From NCBI GenBank assembly GCA_050953005.1, contig JBMNLV010000005.1, forward strand, positions 220,385-284,384: 64,000 bases of DNA, written 5' to 3'. Source of the stretch: UBA6115 sp050953005. Lineage in GTDB: Bacteria; Bacillota; Clostridia; Christensenellales; Aristaeellaceae. The first letter of the stretch is position 1. Each line of letters begins with the position of its first letter. Of the stretch, positions 26,973 through 35,082 are shown piece by piece. The translations under genes were made by a program, and so were the position numbers. The notes beneath the pieces were generated by a model. The model saw only the letters and a list, made by a program, of their open reading frames with translations, was not told where the DNA came from and searched no databases.

Positions 26973-27057
26973 GAGTTTCCGCCCGAGTTTCCGCCCTGTG
27001 TTTTCGAGTTTCCGCCCGAGTTTCCGCCCTGTGTTTTCGAGTTTCCGAGAGTTTCCG
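26973..27057. repeat. 33-bp tandem repeat with six GAGTTTCCG motifs
   Basis: GAGTTTCCG occurs at 26973, 26985, 27006, 27018, 27039 and 27049, arranged as a 33-bp unit (containing two motifs each) repeated 2.7 times. The same nonamer lies inside the 15-bp inverted repeat of the IS4-family element whose left end is at 27156, about 100 bp away. No coding frame explains the array. Confidence 0.9.
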
Positions 27058-27155
27058 TACCAATCTAACCTTTATTCTCTTGTACTTTCCTGAATCATTG
27101 ATATTTGCCTTGATCTAAAGTAATGCTGATGTAAATATTGGCAACCAAATAAAAA

Positions 27156-28763
27156 CTTGAGTTTCCGTATTCTGCATAGAAAAGAGCAATTAACAGAGAT
27201 TCTGAGGCCTCAGCATAGCGGAGGATGAGAAATTCCATTTTACAGAGCCTGTTTTCTATAAATGGGGAAGGCAAACAAGCCTTTGCCCAAGCCTATTCAA
27301 TTGGTGTTTTTCAACACAGCAAAGGAAAGGACAGTTGCCGGTACTTTGGCCTACCTATATGGAACCATTTACGGATACCTGTGTTTGCCCTTCCCAGAAT
27401 ACGGATGACCCCCAAACCGATCCTGTACAGCAGGAAAGCGATATCATGCTCGTTCCGTTGTCCGTTCGCTTCCCGCATGACCGCGGACCTGAGCTTGGAG
27501 GATCTTCGTTTCTCCGCCTGCGCGCACAGAAACCCGGTCGCCATGCTGAGAAAGCGGTTCAGGTTGTTCATCGCCTTTAATGTGCGGACACGCAAGTTTT
27601 CAAAACCCAGGTGCTGCTTCTTGAAACGAAAGTATTCCTCGATTCGCCAGCGCATGAAATACATCCGAACCACCCGCAGCGCGTCTGCCTTGCTGGTCAC
27701 CGCGCAGTTGGTTAAAAGCATCATCGGAGTGTCGGATAAACCATAGATCAGCACAAGCTTTAGCCATCTTTTACTTTCTGTTGCCCGCACATTCACACAG
27801 GTCACCCAGCACTCTGTGTCCTTTCCATTGAAGTGAACGCTACACTTGAACTTGCCCTTGTAACTGTCCCGCAAGGTGGTGGATTTCAGCCATTTGCCTT
27901 TGAAAAACAGCTTCCTCCTCTCCGTTATGCGCACGATGAACTGTTTGTCGTGCTTGTGCATGAAGGTGAACAGCTTGTTCATATCGTAATACCGGTCAAG
28001 GACATAAGTGGCCAGGGGAAAATGCCTGAAGGCTTCTTCCAGCGCATGGAATGTGATCTCATTGGCGGAGATGTAGTTCTCCTCCCGGGAAGAATGGATG
28101 TGTGAGTACAGACTGACCGGTTGTCTGGTGTTCCGGCTCAGCGCAGTGATTTCTGTCACATGGTAACCTTTTTCAATGGCGCCGTTCAACGAGGAGCCGT
28201 CCCTGACCATCCCCATGCTCTCAAAGGCTTTGCCGTAAGGTTTGATGATATCCGTATCATCCACAAACACCGGCCCTGTTGTATCCGCCATCTCCCGCAC
28301 AAAGGACAGGTAGTTGTCCATGATTTGAGAAGGCATGTCCTCGGTCAGTTTCCGCGCCAGCCGCTCAACTGTGTTCTTCTTATGGATGTTTTCCTTCAAG
28401 GTATCCGCAAACCTGGACAGAATGCAGCTCCCTGTGGACAGCGCGCCATACACCATGTCCGCGGTGAACTTTTGCCAGTCTCTTGGCGCATCGGCGCTCA
28501 TCCTGGCAGAAAAAGTGAGAACTTCGCGTTTGAGTTGGCAGGTATCTGTGGTAGAATGTCTCATGAGGAACCTCTTTCTTTTTGTTTAGTCGAGTTTTTA
28601 ATACAAAATAATTTTACTACAAAAAGATGGTAGGTTCCTCATTTTACAACACAAATATGCCCTGTTTTTGATAAAAACGACGCAATTCAACAAAAATTCA
28701 TCTTAAATCACTGAACAATCAGCAAATTATGCGAAAAACATTATCAACATACGGAAACTCAAG
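27156..28763 (-). mobile_element. Complete IS4-family insertion sequence
   Basis: The 1608-bp element is bounded by perfect 15-bp inverted repeats: CTTGAGTTTCCGTAT at 27156-27170 and its complement at 28749-28763. It is flanked on both sides by the direct duplication AATAAAAA (27148-27155 and 28764-28771), the 8-bp target site duplication. It carries one transposase gene on the minus strand. Intact ends, duplication and gene indicate a recent, possibly still active insertion between the divergent Fe-ADH and transketolase operons. Confidence 0.95.
27311..28564 (-). CDS. IS4-family DDE transposase
   Basis: The 417-residue transposase has the first catalytic Asp in PVFVDDTDI near residue 99 and the second in YVLDRYYD near 192. 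The exact IS4 signature Y-x2-R-x3-E-x6-K is in YFMRWRIEEYFRFKK near 305, which also gives the catalytic Glu. It starts at an ATG six bases after AGAGG. The gene fills most of the element between the 15-bp inverted repeats. No frameshift or stop interrupts it, so it should be functional. Confidence 0.93.
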   Translation of the reverse strand: MRHSTTDTCQLKREVLTFSARMSADAPRDWQKFTADMVYGALSTGSCILSRFADTLKENIHKKNTVERLARKLTEDMPSQIMDNYLSFVREMADTTGPVFVDDTDIIKPYGKAFESMGMVRDGSSLNGAIEKGYHVTEITALSRNTRQPVSLYSHIHSSREENYISANEITFHALEEAFRHFPLATYVLDRYYDMNKLFTFMHKHDKQFIVRITERRKLFFKGKWLKSTTLRDSYKGKFKCSVHFNGKDTECWVTCVNVRATESKRWLKLVLIYGLSDTPMMLLTNCAVTSKADALRVVRMYFMRWRIEEYFRFKKQHLGFENLRVRTLKAMNNLNRFLSMATGFLCAQAEKRRSSKLRSAVMREANGQRNEHDIAFLLYRIGLGVIRILGRANTGIRKWFHIGRPKYRQLSFPLLC

Positions 28764-28774
28764 AATAAAAAGTA

Positions 28775-28803
28775 TTGACAACTACAAATCAGGTGTTTAT
28801 AAT
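28775..28803 (+). promoter_or_regulatory. Consensus promoter of the transketolase operon
   Basis: TTGACA (28775-28780), 17-base spacer, TATAAT (28798-28803): a perfect sigma-A consensus. The right copy of the IS target duplication ends four bases before the -35 box, so the insertion has removed or displaced anything that bound immediately upstream. Confidence 0.85.
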
Positions 28804-28812
28804 ACGATCAAG

Positions 28813-28823
28813 CTGTAATACAA
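28813..28823 (+). promoter_or_regulatory. Candidate GntR/FCD operator in the transketolase promoter
   Basis: CTGTAATACAA, 10 of 11 bases equal to the palindrome TTGTAATACAA, which fits the TNGTNNNACNA pattern of FadR/FCD-type GntR operators. It starts 10 bases after the -10 box, matching the position of the same motif at 41444 in the gntR promoter. Binding here should block initiation. Confidence 0.6.
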
Positions 28824-28886
28824 TATTTTCGACTTATCATACAACATGGGTCAAGAATATCAAGCTTGTTTAAAAAGGAGCAACGA

Positions 28887-29702
28887 ATGGAGAAAAACCA
28901 TCGATTGAGAGCTCTGGCAAAACAGTATCGCAGAGAACTGATAGAGATGCTTTATCGTGTTCAAACAGGGCATCCGGGTGGCTCATTGTCAGCTACAGAG
29001 ATTCTATTGTTGTTGTTCAAGGAAGTTCTGCACTTCGATTCAAAGCAACCCGAAATGCCAGGGCGGGATCGATTTGTTCTATCGAAAGGGCATGCTGCCC
29101 CAATGTTGTATCTCAACTTGGCACATGAGGGTTTTTTCCCTCTGGACGATCTAAAAAGCCTTAGGCAAGAGGGTTCTCACCTTCAAGGTCATCCCTGTTG
29201 GCATAAAACGCCAGGTGTGGAATTGTCCACTGGGCCATTGGGATTAGGTATATCTGCTGCAATTGGAATGGCGCTGGCCGCAAAACTTAAGCAAAGTAAT
29301 GAATACATTTATGTGCTCGTTGGTGATGGCGAATTGCAGGAGGGTATTGTCTGGGAAGCATTAATGTCAGCCAGTAAATTCAAGTTGAATAACCTTGTAA
29401 TGATTATTGATAACAATGGAATACAACTTGACGGCTCAGTGAAGGAAATCATGCCCCTTGGCAACATTGAGGCGAAGATCCGCTCCTTTGGCTGGTATGT
29501 AACCAGATGCGATGGCCACGATTTCATAGCCCTGCGGCAAGCTTTTGACTCAGTAAGGAATAGTGAGAGTACGCCAAAGGCAATTGTTGCTGATACAGTT
29601 AAAGGTAAAGGAGTTTCATTTATGGAAAACACGAGCATCTGGCACGGCAAGGTCATCGGTGATGATGAATATGCGATGGCAATGAAAGAATTAGCGGGTT
29701 AG
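28887..29702 (+). CDS. Transketolase N-terminal (TPP-binding) subunit
   Basis: I start at the ATG at 28887 after AAGGAG; a TTG seven codons upstream is less likely. The 271-residue protein is the N-terminal half of a split transketolase. HPGGSLSATEILLLLF (near residue 28), KGHAAPMLYLNLA, LSTGPLGLGISAAIGMALA, and the TPP/Mg motif GDGELQEG-x5-A ending in IDNNG are all visible. It needs the partner encoded 9 bp downstream. Split transketolases act in sugar metabolism, including the apulose-4-phosphate transketolase AptAB of D-apiose catabolism. The rest of this operon suggests a specialised two-carbon transfer rather than the housekeeping pentose pathway. Confidence 0.88.
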   Translation: MEKNHRLRALAKQYRRELIEMLYRVQTGHPGGSLSATEILLLLFKEVLHFDSKQPEMPGRDRFVLSKGHAAPMLYLNLAHEGFFPLDDLKSLRQEGSHLQGHPCWHKTPGVELSTGPLGLGISAAIGMALAAKLKQSNEYIYVLVGDGELQEGIVWEALMSASKFKLNNLVMIIDNNGIQLDGSVKEIMPLGNIEAKIRSFGWYVTRCDGHDFIALRQAFDSVRNSESTPKAIVADTVKGKGVSFMENTSIWHGKVIGDDEYAMAMKELAG

Positions 29703-29711
29703 ACAAAAGAA

Positions 29712-30671
29712 ATGATAGCAATCAGAGAAGCATATGGAAAGGCGCTGCTTTCGTTGGGTGGTAGGAACGATAAAGTAGTCGCGTTGGAAGCAGATGTTGG
29801 CATGTCTACCCGTTCTGTGCTTTTTGGCCAAGCTTATCCTGACAGATACTTCAATGTAGGTATCGCGGAAAACAACATGGTAGCGATTGCTGCAGGTTTC
29901 GCAAGAAGCGGCTTCATACCTTTTGTAAACACTTTTGCTGCCTTCATGATTGGCCGTGGCGGCGATCCAATACAAAGCTTGATAGCGTATGATAGGTTGA
30001 ACGTAAAGCTTGCAGGTACATATTGTGGCATGTCGGACTCCTATGATGGAGCCAGTCATCATGCGATAGCGGATTTGGCCTATGTTCGCGCTTTGCCTAA
30101 TATGACCATTGTTGTTCCTTCTGATCCCGAGCAAACTCGACAAGCCGTATATGCCATAGCCGAACACCAAGGGCCGGTATATTTGCGTCTCAGCCGTGCC
30201 CCAGCACCCCGTATTTATCCTGACAATTACAGGTTCGAGCTTGGAAAGGGTTATGTTCACAGGCAGGGAACCGATGTGACCATCATAGCCTGTGGACAGC
30301 AAGTTCATGAAGCGCTGAAAGCCGCTTCCATTCTCTCATCCCATGGGATCTCAGCACAGGTTATTGATATAGCGACCATCAAACCACTTGACGAGGATTT
30401 AATCTTGGCATGTGCTAAGAAGACCGGTCATGTAGTCACTGCGGAAGAACACAGTGTCCATGGCGGACTTGGTTCCGCTGTGTCGGAGCTTCTTTCTTCG
30501 CGCTGTCCGACCAAAATGGCTTTTGTTGGAATGAAGAGTTTCGCGGAGTCAGGGAGTTATAATCAGTTGCTTGCCAAATATGGTGTAGACGCAAGTTCAA
30601 TCGAAACCGCGTGCAGGCGCGTATTGAAGCGGCAAGACCCTTTGTCCATGTGCGAGAAAGGAATAATCTGA
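29712..30671 (+). CDS. Transketolase C-terminal subunit
   Basis: The 319-residue second half of a split transketolase has the pyrimidine-binding domain (EADVGMSTRS, FNVGIAENNMVAIAAGFA with the catalytic Glu near residue 55, FAAFMIGRGGDPIQ) and the C-terminal transketolase domain (IIACGQQVHEALKAA). The start lacks a strong ribosome binding site (only AAAGAAATG) and follows the first subunit by 9 bp, so translation is probably coupled. Together the two chains form the heterotetrameric enzyme. It begins a run of overlapping catabolic genes. Confidence 0.88.
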   Translation: MIAIREAYGKALLSLGGRNDKVVALEADVGMSTRSVLFGQAYPDRYFNVGIAENNMVAIAAGFARSGFIPFVNTFAAFMIGRGGDPIQSLIAYDRLNVKLAGTYCGMSDSYDGASHHAIADLAYVRALPNMTIVVPSDPEQTRQAVYAIAEHQGPVYLRLSRAPAPRIYPDNYRFELGKGYVHRQGTDVTIIACGQQVHEALKAASILSSHGISAQVIDIATIKPLDEDLILACAKKTGHVVTAEEHSVHGGLGSAVSELLSSRCPTKMAFVGMKSFAESGSYNQLLAKYGVDASSIETACRRVLKRQDPLSMCEKGII

Positions 30672-30673
30672 TT

Positions 30674-31675
30674 ATGAATAAGCCGATTTTAGGTCTTTTG
30701 CTGGGAGACGCATCAGGAATAGGTCCCGAGCTTGTCGCCAAATTGGCCTCCAGCCGTTTTTTGGAAACCGTATGCAATCCGGTGATTATAGGCGACATCC
30801 GTCAAGTAAGATATTCCCTTTCCATGCTGAATATGAACGTGCCGCTTATAGCAATAGAATCCATTAAAGAAGCGGACTGGGAAAAGGGATTGCCTGTACT
30901 GGACACTCATGACCAGGATCCCACACAGATTCAGCCTGGCGTTCCCAGCATCGTTTGCGGCGTAGCTGTCATGAACATGCTAAAAATTGCCTGTGAGCTT
31001 TGCATGGCAGGCAAAATGGAGGGTTTTGCTTTTGCTCCTTTTAATAAGGCAGCCATGAAAATGGCTGGGTGCGACCATGAAAGTGAGCATTATTATTTGG
31101 CTGCCCTCACCGGCGCCAAAGGTCCTATTGGCGAAATCAATGTGGTGGGCAACCTGATGTCTGTTCGTGCTACCAGCCATATCCCCCTAAAGGATGTGAG
31201 CAAACACCTGACAATCGAAAAAATATTGTCAGCCATGGAATTAGGTTACAATGCTGTACGCAATACCGGCGTAAAATATCCCCGTCTGGGTATCGCAGCG
31301 CTCAACCCTCACGGTGGAGAGGACGGCCGTTGTGGACGGGAGGAAATTGACGTGATTCTGCCTGCGATAGAAATTGCCAATAAACGCGGGTATGGAACTA
31401 TCGGGCCTTTCCCCAGCGACATTGTGTTCATAAAGGCATTCGCAGGCGACTTTGATTGTGTTGTTACGATGTACCATGATCAGGGTCAAATCGCGTTGAA
31501 GCTAAGCGGTTTCGATAAAGGCGTGACCATCGCCGGCGGCCAGCCTTTCCCCATAGCCACTTGCGCCCACGGAACTGCGTATGAGATCGTGGGCAAGGGA
31601 ATCGCGCACACCACTGCCTTGGAAAACGCTGTCAAACTGACGGCAAAAATGGCCGTAGCAAGGAGAATATTATGA
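30674..31675 (+). CDS. pdxA2: PdxA2-like 4-phosphate sugar-acid dehydrogenase
   Basis: The start is the ATG at 30674, two bases after the previous stop, with AAAGGA upstream. The 333-residue protein has the PdxA fold markers GDASGIGPEL near residue 10 and metal His residues in DHESEHYYLAALTGA, LNPHGGEDGRCGREE and MYHDQGQIALK. True PdxA oxidises 4-phosphohydroxy-L-threonine in vitamin B6 synthesis. PdxA2 proteins oxidise and decarboxylate D-threonate or D-erythronate 4-phosphate to dihydroxyacetone phosphate. The catabolic operon, transport genes and absence of other pdx genes favour the PdxA2 role. It overlaps the next gene by ATGA. Confidence 0.8.
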   Translation: MNKPILGLLLGDASGIGPELVAKLASSRFLETVCNPVIIGDIRQVRYSLSMLNMNVPLIAIESIKEADWEKGLPVLDTHDQDPTQIQPGVPSIVCGVAVMNMLKIACELCMAGKMEGFAFAPFNKAAMKMAGCDHESEHYYLAALTGAKGPIGEINVVGNLMSVRATSHIPLKDVSKHLTIEKILSAMELGYNAVRNTGVKYPRLGIAALNPHGGEDGRCGREEIDVILPAIEIANKRGYGTIGPFPSDIVFIKAFAGDFDCVVTMYHDQGQIALKLSGFDKGVTIAGGQPFPIATCAHGTAYEIVGKGIAHTTALENAVKLTAKMAVARRIL

Positions 31676-32511
31676 AGCTTTGTTACCAAGTTGCAACGCC
31701 TGACGTGACAATTACTGAGAACGTAACCGCCTACCAGGGCCCGCTGGAAAGCAGCTTTGCCGATTTGGCTCAAATGGGTTATGATGGCGTAGAGTTAATG
31801 ACAATGGACCCTGGCAAATTGGACTGGGACAGTGTACACAAACTGGCTGAAAAAAACGGCTTGGCCATCGTGCTTGTGTGTACTGGGGAAATCCTGGGGC
31901 AGATGAATCTTAGTTTTGCTGACCCCAGGAAGGATGTGCGACAAAAAGCGGTGGAACAGGTTAATGGCATCATCGACTTTGCCTCCGCACTGGGCGCAAA
32001 CATTAACATTGGAAGGGTGCGGGGTCAGTATTATAAAGACGTACCGGTGGCCCAGACGGAGACTTGGGCTGTGGACGCTTTCAAATACATCAGTGATCAT
32101 GCAGGGAAAAAGAACGTTTGGATCGCATTGGAAACAATTACCATCATGCAAACCAACTTCATCAACACTTTGATGCAAGCCAGAGAAATGATAAAGCGTG
32201 TAGAGAGACCCAATTTCGGCCTGATGATGGACGTGTTTCATCTGAACTTGGAGGAGAGAGACATCCTGCAGGCTATACACGAATACAGCGCATACAACCT
32301 GCACGTTCATCTGGCGGACAACAACCGGCGTTATCCCGGCCAGTGCGGGCTTGACTTTGAAAAGATACTAAGAGCGTTCCGCGATGAGGGCTATGATGGC
32401 GCGTTCAGCACGGAGATTTATCAAATACCCGACCAACGCAGCGCAGCTGAGGGAGCGATTGCCCATCTGGCCCCGATTCTACAAAAAGTATATAAGAGGC
32501 CGATCCGATGA
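31672..32511 (+). CDS. Xylose-isomerase-like TIM-barrel protein
   Basis: The 279-residue protein belongs to the AP-endonuclease 2 / sugar phosphate isomerase superfamily. The metal-site quartet is visible as Glu in IALETI (near 148), Asp in MMDVFH (near 184), His in HVHLADNN (near 211) and Glu in STEIYQ (near 246). Family members isomerise or epimerise free or phosphorylated sugars, or act on hydroxypyruvate and 2-oxo-tetronates (OtnI). It is translationally coupled to both neighbours by 4-bp overlaps. The exact substrate cannot be told. Confidence 0.82.
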   Translation: MKLCYQVATPDVTITENVTAYQGPLESSFADLAQMGYDGVELMTMDPGKLDWDSVHKLAEKNGLAIVLVCTGEILGQMNLSFADPRKDVRQKAVEQVNGIIDFASALGANINIGRVRGQYYKDVPVAQTETWAVDAFKYISDHAGKKNVWIALETITIMQTNFINTLMQAREMIKRVERPNFGLMMDVFHLNLEERDILQAIHEYSAYNLHVHLADNNRRYPGQCGLDFEKILRAFRDEGYDGAFSTEIYQIPDQRSAAEGAIAHLAPILQKVYKRPIR

Positions 32512-33164
32512 AAAGCGTGGCATTGCTACACACCGTCAAAAGTGTTTATGAAAGCTTCGAGGACTTTTTGCGAGCACAGGTTGGTGAACTAACAGTATAC
32601 AATCTTCTTGATGACTTTCTGGCCATTGACGCGAATCTAAAGGGAGAGTTTACGCAAAACAACCTGGAACGCCTGAAGCTGGACCTTCATGCCTGTGACA
32701 GAACGGAAGCGGATCTTATTGTGGTCACCTGCTCCACACTCTCTCCCTGGATCAAAACTGTACAAAATGAAATTAACCGCCCTATTTTCACGATCGACGA
32801 TGCCATGACCACCCAAGCAGCCAAATCAGGGGGCAGGGTTGTGGTGATTGCTACTGCCCAAAGTGCCTTAGGTCCTGTATGCCGTGCCATTGAGGAGAAA
32901 TCAGCAAGCAAGCACATTGACCTGGTTGGAGTCCTGTGTGGAGAAGCCATGACAGCCTTGAGGACAGGCGATAAAACTCAACATGATGAACTGATTACAG
33001 AATGTGCAAAAAATGTGAAAAATGCAGATTTAATTGTACTGGCGCAGGCTTCCATGGCGCATATGGATGAGCATATATCCCGAATTTGTCACTGTCCAAC
33101 GCTGCAAAGCCCAAATCTTTGCGCCCGTCAGGTAGCAGATTGGCTGGATAGAAAATATGAATGA
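32508..33164 (+). CDS. Asp/Glu racemase superfamily protein with a single active-site Cys
   Basis: The 218-residue protein has the racemase-type N-terminal HTVKSVYESFEDF and the first active-site motif VTCSTLSPW (Cys near residue 81). At the second catalytic position, where racemases carry Cys, it has LAQASMAHM. Loss of the second Cys argues against a two-base racemase. Related one-Cys proteins include arylmalonate decarboxylase, so a decarboxylase or isomerase acting on a sugar-acid intermediate is possible but unproven. It overlaps the previous gene by 4 bp and the next by 8 bp, so it belongs firmly to this pathway. Confidence 0.72.
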   Translation: MKSVALLHTVKSVYESFEDFLRAQVGELTVYNLLDDFLAIDANLKGEFTQNNLERLKLDLHACDRTEADLIVVTCSTLSPWIKTVQNEINRPIFTIDDAMTTQAAKSGGRVVVIATAQSALGPVCRAIEEKSASKHIDLVGVLCGEAMTALRTGDKTQHDELITECAKNVKNADLIVLAQASMAHMDEHISRICHCPTLQSPNLCARQVADWLDRKYE

Positions 33165-34059
33165 ATCGATTGAACAGTTCTTTCGCGTAGGGCTGGTTGC
33201 CGCTATGGCGTATCCAGAAGAATATCCAAATCATGCAGATAAAGTATGTGCTCGCATCGCTAAGGATGCTTTCTTTTCCGTCGTAGAACTGAATCCCATA
33301 CCTAATCCTACCACCCGTGCCCGTGTCGCCCAACTCTTGGACGAAGCACATATGGATGTTTTCTACGGAGCGCAGGCACGTCTGTTGTCGAAAGGTTTGA
33401 ACCCTAACTCACTTGACGAAAGAGAGCGGCAAGAGGCTGAAAACGCTCTGATTGAGAGCGTAGAAGAAGCCCAGGAGCTTCATGCAAAGGGGATTGCCTT
33501 TCTATCAGGGCACTGGACGGAAGACAACCGGGTGATCATGCTGAACCAGCTGGTTCGCACTACTGTGAACGTGTGTAGACGAGCAGCAGCATATGGAATG
33601 ACCTGCGAACTGGAAGTTTTTGATTATGACATTGCTAAGCGTGCCCTAGTCGGTCCCGCTGAACTGGCTGCCCTCTATGCGGAGAAAGTGAGAGAAAGCT
33701 GTCAAAACTTCGGCCTCCTGGTTGATCTCTCCCATATCCCCATGTGTCATGAGCAACCACGGGATGTGATACGGATTCTGCGGCCCTATATCACTCATTT
33801 CCATATAGGCAACACTGTTTGCCGGAATCCAAAAGCCCCCGCTTATGGCGATGAGCATCCTCGCTTTGGTTTTCCTGGCAGTGAAAACGACACAGCAGAA
33901 CTTGTAGAGTTCCTGCTTTGTTTGAAAAATGAAGGTTTCTTGAGAGCAGACGCACCCATGATGTTATCCTTTGAGGTAAAACCCCGACCCGAAGAGGATC
34001 CAGATATTATTTTAGCCGCAGGAAAACGCGTTCTACGCCATGCTTGGGCAATGGTGTAA
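33157..34059 (+). CDS. Second TIM-barrel sugar isomerase/epimerase-like protein
   Basis: This 300-residue member of the AP-endonuclease 2 barrel superfamily is distinct from the gene product at 31672. The likely metal ligands are Glu in CELEVFDYD (near residue 151), Asp in LLVDLSHIPM, His in HFHIGN and Glu in LSFEVKP. A long acidic helical segment (residues 85-115) contains many Glu. It overlaps the racemase-like gene by 8 bp. Having two such barrels in one operon suggests successive isomerisation steps or an unusual epimerisation. Confidence 0.78.
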   Translation: MNESIEQFFRVGLVAAMAYPEEYPNHADKVCARIAKDAFFSVVELNPIPNPTTRARVAQLLDEAHMDVFYGAQARLLSKGLNPNSLDERERQEAENALIESVEEAQELHAKGIAFLSGHWTEDNRVIMLNQLVRTTVNVCRRAAAYGMTCELEVFDYDIAKRALVGPAELAALYAEKVRESCQNFGLLVDLSHIPMCHEQPRDVIRILRPYITHFHIGNTVCRNPKAPAYGDEHPRFGFPGSENDTAELVEFLLCLKNEGFLRADAPMMLSFEVKPRPEEDPDIILAAGKRVLRHAWAMV

Positions 34060-34096
34060 ATGATCCAAATCGAAAACGAAAGAGGGTAAGATTGCA

Positions 34097-35082
34097 ATGC
34101 TTCGGTACATTCTGAAACGCTTGCTGTTGATGGTTCCCGTTTTAATGGGAGTATCACTGCTTATCTTTGGCCTGCAATTCATCGCTCCCGGTAATCCAGC
34201 ACAGCTGATTCTTGGCGATCAAGCAACGCAAGTGGATATTGATGCCTTCAATACAAAATATGGGCTGGACAATTCATTTTTGGTACAATATACCTCCTAC
34301 ATCTGGGACATTGTTACAAAAGGCGATTTTGGTGTTTCCTATCGTACTGGAAAAAAACATTACGAGCCAGGTAATTGAACGTTGGCCAACCACTTTCCTG
34401 CTGGCAACCTCCACAACACTTATTTCGGTAATCATCGGAATGTTCCTGGGAATGCTTTCCGCGAAGCACAGAAATACCTGGATTGATTCAACATCTCGCG
34501 TCTTTGGCATGCTGGGTATTTCCTTGCCAAGTTTTTGGTTTGGGTTGTTGCTGATTATTCTGTTTGGAGTCAAATTGCGATGGCTTCCTGTTTCAGGCTT
34601 TTATGGGCCGAAATACTGGGTGCTTCCTGCGCTGACTCTGGGTGTGCTGGGTTCAGCCGCTATCCTGCGTATTACCCGTTCGGCCATGCTGGACAACATG
34701 CAACAGGATTTTGTACGAACAGCACGTGCCAAGGGACAGACAGAAAAGGTGATCATGCGCCATCATATATTGCGTAACGCGCTTATTCCGATTATCACAA
34801 GTATCGGGGCACGGTTTTGCCCATACAATGGGCGGAGCAATGGTGCTTGAACAGGTTTTTGCTATTTCAGGCCTTGGTAAATTGATGGTAGACTCCATCA
34901 ATGCCCGAGACTTTCCTCAGTTGCGAGCCAGCGTGTTACTTGTGGCTGCGACGGTTTCCATTATCAATCTGATTGTGGATATCGCTTACGCTTATGCTGA
35001 TCCTCGTGTAAAAGCAAGTTTCATTAGAAGCGCGTCCAAGAAATTCAAGGTTGCTAAAAGGCAGGAGGTAGCCGAAGCATGA
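34097..35082 (+). pseudogene. Dpp/Opp-type permease (DppB family) with two +1 frameshifts
   Basis: Three frames together encode a normal 327-residue DppB-type permease: MLRYILKRLLLMVPVLMGVS (34097-34350), then NITSQVIERWPTTFLLA to SIGARF, then HTMGGAMVLEQVFAISG to KRQEVAEA. The breaks coincide with an A7 run (34351-34357) and a T4 run (34815-34818). Removing one base from each restores the full family sequence, including the EAA loop QDFVRTARAKGQTEKVI. Both being homopolymer insertions, sequencing error is a serious alternative; if so this is an intact permease gene. It overlaps the next gene by ATGA. Confidence 0.85.

Noticed and set aside
27225..27746. A 173-codon plus-strand frame within the insertion sequence.
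   Set aside because: It is antisense to the IS4-family transposase, which has the full catalytic signature.
30674..31675. Ordinary vitamin B6 biosynthesis gene pdxA.
   Set aside because: It is embedded and overlapping in a sugar catabolic and transport operon with no other pdx genes, so a PdxA2 role is preferred, though not proven.
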